Below, piece after piece: positions 60,207-64,000 of a stretch of 64,000 bases of DNA. Position 1 is the stretch's first letter. The number at the start of each line of letters is the position of its first letter. Origin of the DNA: Favolaschia claudopus (lineage: Eukaryota > Basidiomycota > Agaricomycetes > Agaricales > Mycenaceae). The notes beneath the pieces are model-generated. The model saw only the letters and a list, made by a program, of their open reading frames with translations. It was not told the DNA's origin and searched no databases. Where the stretch lies: contig JAWWNJ010000077.1 in the NCBI GenBank assembly GCA_037176885.1, positions 310,001-374,000 of the forward strand, in the 5' to 3' direction. The translations under genes and the position numbers were made by a program.

Positions 60207-61804
60207 CTACAGAGGCAGACCAAGATCCTTGACGTGCTCAAAGTTACCACTCTTGAAACTCTTGTTAGCGAGGACACCAACACAGAGTGCCATCGTTCCG
60301 TCTCGCTCGTTCGCGCCCTGCTTCGAGGCGTCGCCCGTTTCTGCGGCTTCACCGGGCGCTGGTCCAAATAATACGCTCAGCATCCTTGCATCTCCTCCGC
60401 CGTGTCCAGCATGCTCGTATTTGATAGGAAGGACCTCTGGCTTTTGCCACAACTTGTGAAGCGTTACTGTCGCGTCTCCCGCGTTTGGGAGAGCCGCGTT
60501 GCCGTGTATCAAGCCCTCCATGCCGTCATCCGTAGCTGGCACTCTGTACTGGGATTCCACAACGCTCAGCTCCAGTCGGCCCTGTGACCCATTGAACATG
60601 ACATGGTAACCCTCCCATGGGGAATAGGCCGTCTGGCTCACTTCTCAGTTCACGGTCAATGAAACCAGGAGACTGAGCATACCAAGTGATATGTCATGGT
60701 AGTGCCGGAATTGTAGCGCACCTTATCCTGGACTCAGCCTCGTTTCTTCTCAAGGCGACAGGACGGCTCACCATGACACTCATATCGTCTTCAATGCTGA
60801 CTCCGGGAGCGAAAACCTGTTGAAGAGATCAGTCTCTCATTCTACGTGCCTCTATTCTTTCGTCGCACATTCTGGTCCCTGTGATACCCGTCTTCGCTTT
60901 CGGCATCAGCATATATTGCTTTGAGAGCCGGATCGGTTTCCAGATGGATTGCGAATGGGTCTTTTCTTGCTGCTTCGCTCCCGCGTGCTCGCTCGTAGTC
61001 TTTCGCCCAGCCATGCTCTTTCCCGGCGTTCTCGCCATAAAATGCCAGTTTTCCAAATCCCGCCACGGTCTCTGGCTCTGCGTCTATCCACCAGTTGACG
61101 AGGTCGAAGTGATGTCCGGCCTTGTGCACCATCAGACCTCCGGAATTTGTTTTCTGTCTGTGCCATCGGCGGAAATAATCCGCCCCGTGTACTGTGTCTA
61201 ATAACCACTCGAAATGCACCGAGAGCACTGTTTCAGTCGTGAGCAACAGAAGAGGTAGTGGAATCACTTCACTCGCCCTTGCCAATTTTACCCTCTGCGA
61301 TGGTCCGCTTTACGAGCTCGTGAACCGGATTGTACCGGTAATTGAATGTGACAGTAAGATGCTGTCCAGTTCGTTGTACTGTCTCCAAGATGCGCCTACA
61401 TTTGTCGACGTCGGTGGTCATAGGCTTCTCGGTGAGCACCCTCACTGCGGAATCGGTTCTCAGCACGCTTCGTGATCGCGCTTTTCAACCAACTCACCTC
61501 CGGCTTCCAGTGCTGGAACGATATACAAGTCGTGCAACGCATCGATACATGTTACCACGACCGTCTCGACCTTTTCCTTTTCCAACATGTTCTTGAACTC
61601 ATCGGGCTGGTAGACCGGAACTGTCGGCGCCCCAAGCGATTGGAGCAGTTGGTTGTAGTATGCTGCCCGGATTGAATTGGGTTCGCATAAGGCCACGACT
61701 TGGCTAGGCGGACGAGCGATGATGCCGCGTACGAACATGGCCGCCCGACTTCCCGTACCAACGATCGCGACACGTCCCCCGAGTGGTTTCGCCGCTGAAG
61801 CCAT
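60207..61804 (-). CDS. Gfo/Idh/MocA-family NAD(P)-dependent oxidoreductase
   Basis: Six exons: 61498-61804, 61277-61444, 60869-61227, 60772-60816, 60683-60727, 60207-60632, giving 449 residues. The family oxidises or reduces sugars, inositols and related compounds. The N-terminal Rossmann fold reads VAIVGTGSRAAMFVRGI. The EKP motif with the conserved lysine reads VLTEKPMTTD. The substrate-site GGLMVHKAGHHFDLVNWWI has the conserved histidine and aspartate. The C-terminal alpha/beta domain follows (SVHFEWLLDTVHGADYFRRW). Intron 61228-61276 seems to start GCGAGT; a GTAAAA donor 17 bases upstream also keeps the phase but would remove the conserved GKIGK segment. It is divergent from an MFS permease, so the pair may take up and process one compound. 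Confidence 0.9.
61228..61276 (-). other. Probable GC-AG intron in the Gfo/Idh/MocA gene
   Basis: Starts GCGAGT and ends AACAG. It keeps the conserved GKIGKVLSVHFEW junction. A longer GT intron is also in phase. Confidence 0.6.
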
Positions 61805-62153
61805 TACTGAAGCCCCCGCGCGTCTTCTGGTCGCGGTATATGTACAAGCGGGTCCCCGGGCCGACTCGGAATCGGCCCGCCGACGGCTCACCATTAGCTC
61901 GCATTTTGGTTTTAGAACGAGGTACGCGAAGCACGCGACCGGCACCAATCGAAACTTTACTCAGGGATCACCGCATTTGCGCTCTAAAATGCCCAGAAAT
62001 TTAGGGACAATCGCGCCTGCTCCAAGGTCGTATACGTAGGCGACATATCATGTGGTCCTCCAACGGCACTCCGGAACGACTGAAGACGCGCCTACATATA
62101 ACCTGGTATGTTTGGCAGGCGTTCTTCTGTGTCCGAACACTGGTCCTAGATCT
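61805..62153. promoter_or_regulatory. Divergent promoter, Gfo/Idh/MocA oxidoreductase / MFS permease
   Basis: 349 bp between divergent starts. No gene fits inside. Shared control of uptake and metabolism is inferred from layout only. Confidence 0.5.
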
Positions 62154-64000
62154 ATGACAATGACTGGCGCGACGTCCCCCACTGCCCTCGACAAAGGGGA
62201 CGAAGAGCGGTATGAGAAGACTATTAGCTCGGGTTTTGTTTCTCCTCCCCCACTTCCAAACCAAGCGTTCGTGACTGGCGATGCTGCGCTGGAGATTCTG
62301 GGTCAGGGTGCCCCTCCTCGTGAGATCACAGAAGAGGAGAACAAAGCCATCTTGCGCAAAATTGACAGATGGATTCTTCCGGTCATTCTTATGGTCTACT
62401 TCCTGCAACAATTGGACAAGTGAGTTGAGTTAATTTACCCTATCGAATCGGACTTCCAACGCCTATTTTCCAGGTCGTCATTGTCCTACACCTCGGTCTT
62501 CGGAATCGTTCAGGAGACACGTTAGTCCTGCTTTGAATTTTCTCGCGTAAACAATCCAATTTATTGCCTCCAGATCTTGTCGGGACGCAATACAGTTGGT
62601 TGACTAGCATTGTATATGTCGCTCAGCTGGTGTGGCAGCCAATTTCCTCGTATCTACTCGTCAGACTTCCTCTGTCGAAGTACCGTAAGACCTATTTTCG
62701 ACGAGGACACTTGTTGTATCACTCAACTTTTTCTCCGACAGTCTTCTTCCATGTTCTGATGTGGGGCGTGATTGTGGCTTCTACTTCCGCCGCACACAAC
62801 TTCAAGGGATTAATCGCCGCCCGGTTTTTCTTGGGAATATTCGAGGCGACTGTGGGTAAGTACAGGCTCCTTGACTCGGGCTGCAGAGCTGAAGTTTTAT
62901 CTGTGATACAGCTCCATGTTTCATTACAATCACGCAAATGGTAGGTGTACTCTATCTGGGTTTGAATGGCTGATTGAGGTTCCCTTTACTCAGTGGTGGC
63001 GGCGTCGGGAACAAACTTTGCGCTTGGCCTATTGGTATGCAATGAACGGCGTTACTGGAATGGTTTGTCATTCCCAGTATTCACCTGCAATTCCTGCTTC
63101 ACGATTTTTACAGGTCGGATCCCTTTTGACTTATGGGCTGGGTCATATTCACGGGAAACTCAACTCCTATCAAGTACGTTTCCATTTGCGATCTCTGTCT
63201 TCCTGGTCTTAGATTTCCTTCGCAGGTTATATTTCTCTTTATCGGCTTGTTGACGATCGTCTGTTCGCCCTTCGTGTAGTAAGCAGGATTCTAGTTTCGT
63301 AGTCAATCACTCATTCTAACCAATACCACAGTTTCATTCTCCCGGACTCCCCCGCCAAGGCCCGTTTCTTGAATCACGACGAGAAAATCATCGCTTTTGA
63401 ACGTCTCCGTGCGAATAATCAGGTCAGTCGGAGTGTTACCTTTTCCGAAGCAGGCTGATTTCGTTTGGTAGGGCACCGAATCCAAGGTCTGGAAGTGGGA
63501 ACAAGTCGCTGAAGTTTTTCTGGATGTCAAGACCTACCTCTGGTTCTCACTCCTCTTCCTGTGCGCAGTACCAAGTGGCGGCATCAGCGGCTTTGGTCCT
63601 TTGATCATTCGTGAGTTTGCGGAGTCGACCCTAAGCGCGGTCTACACTGATCGGAATTCAGAGGGATTTGGTTTTAATCAATTCAACACAATTCTGTTCA
63701 ATATCCCTTTTTCCGCTTTCCAAGTAATCATCACCCTTGCCGCTGCGACGATTTCCACCAAAATCAAACTGAAATGGCCCGTCATCTTCGTGGCTTCCCT
63801 GCCTCCGATAGCTGGCGCTTCGGCTCTGTTTGTGCTGGGTCGTGGTCCTGAGTTACGAGCCAAGTTACTTGCATCGTACTATGTGGTATGTCCTATGGCC
63901 CTCAACCTTTTGGTCATCGTAACACCGTCCATAGTTATCTTTCTTCACGGCACTGCGTCAGTAAATTACTCTCGCTCTTCCGGGATCGCTGATTCATGTC
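62154..64000 (+). CDS. Dal5/Tna1-type MFS permease (3' end beyond the window)
   Basis: Twelve exons are readable: 62154-62419, 62474-62520, 62574-62684, 62742-62855, 62912-62940, 62994-63062, 63114-63173, 63226-63275, 63332-63422, 63472-63610, 63662-63885, 63935-63960. A donor GTAAAT at 63961 leads off the right edge. The anion:cation symporter family takes up allantoate, nicotinate, vitamins and other organic anions at the plasma membrane. A cytosolic N-terminus of about 75 residues precedes the first helix (RWILPVILMVYFLQQLDKSS, with the family Leu-Asp-Lys). ARFFLGIFEATVAPCF, WWRRREQTLRLAYWYAMNG and FILPDSPAKARFLNHDEK are family landmarks. About nine of twelve helices are in the window. Substrate is unknown. 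Confidence 0.92.

Overview
The window reads as nuclear DNA of a filamentous basidiomycete, most likely an Agaricomycete. Genes are packed on both strands and cut by many 42-70 nt introns with GT..AG ends. The protein set fits: C-8 sterol isomerase, a seven-helix orphan membrane protein, F-box/LRR and GRF zinc-finger proteins, a CSL transcription factor, and a TKL kinase with an MLKL-like N-terminal domain. All gene models were spliced by hand. Each spliced model below was checked for reading phase across every junction. Family names come from recognised motifs; no database search was possible.

Layout. 0.2-4.1 kb: an ER cyclophilin (-) and the rRNA-processing helicase DBP7 (+), divergent from a 106-bp gap. 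4.2-9.0 kb: an FAD monooxygenase and a secreted GH3 beta-xylosidase (+). 9.6-14.6 kb: ERG2 (-) and a 16-exon Zn2Cys6 regulator (+). 14.9-18.0 kb: an F-box protein (-), divergent from a HAC1/XBP1-like bZIP factor that needs a change of reading frame. 19.0-23.0 kb: a seven-helix protein and an amino-acid/GABA-type permease (+). 23.8-28.4 kb: the large MLKL-domain/TKL kinase (+). 28.8-36.5 kb: an alpha/beta hydrolase with a probable 1-base deletion (-), the MYST acetyltransferase ESA1 (+), a small membrane protein (-) and a CSL factor (-). 38.8-40.5 kb: a conserved protein of unknown function.

40.5-49.6 kb is gene-poor: one GRF zinc-finger gene, degenerate tandem repeats and what looks like a decayed coding region. 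From 49.6 kb the density returns: YAK1 kinase (+), a PHOSPHO-type phosphatase (-) divergent from TFIIH subunit TFB1 (+) over 81 bp, the Golgi protein CASP/COY1 (-), and a Gfo/Idh/MocA oxidoreductase (-) divergent from a Dal5-type MFS permease (+) that runs off the right end.

Most of the window is housekeeping: protein folding, ribosome assembly, transcription initiation, chromatin acetylation, sterol synthesis, Golgi traffic and stress signalling. The items most worth following are the three-part kinase at 23.8-28.4 kb, the frame switch in the HAC1-like gene, four introns that appear to start with GC, a 6-nt micro-exon inside a zinc cluster, and the decayed tandem locus near 47.7 kb.
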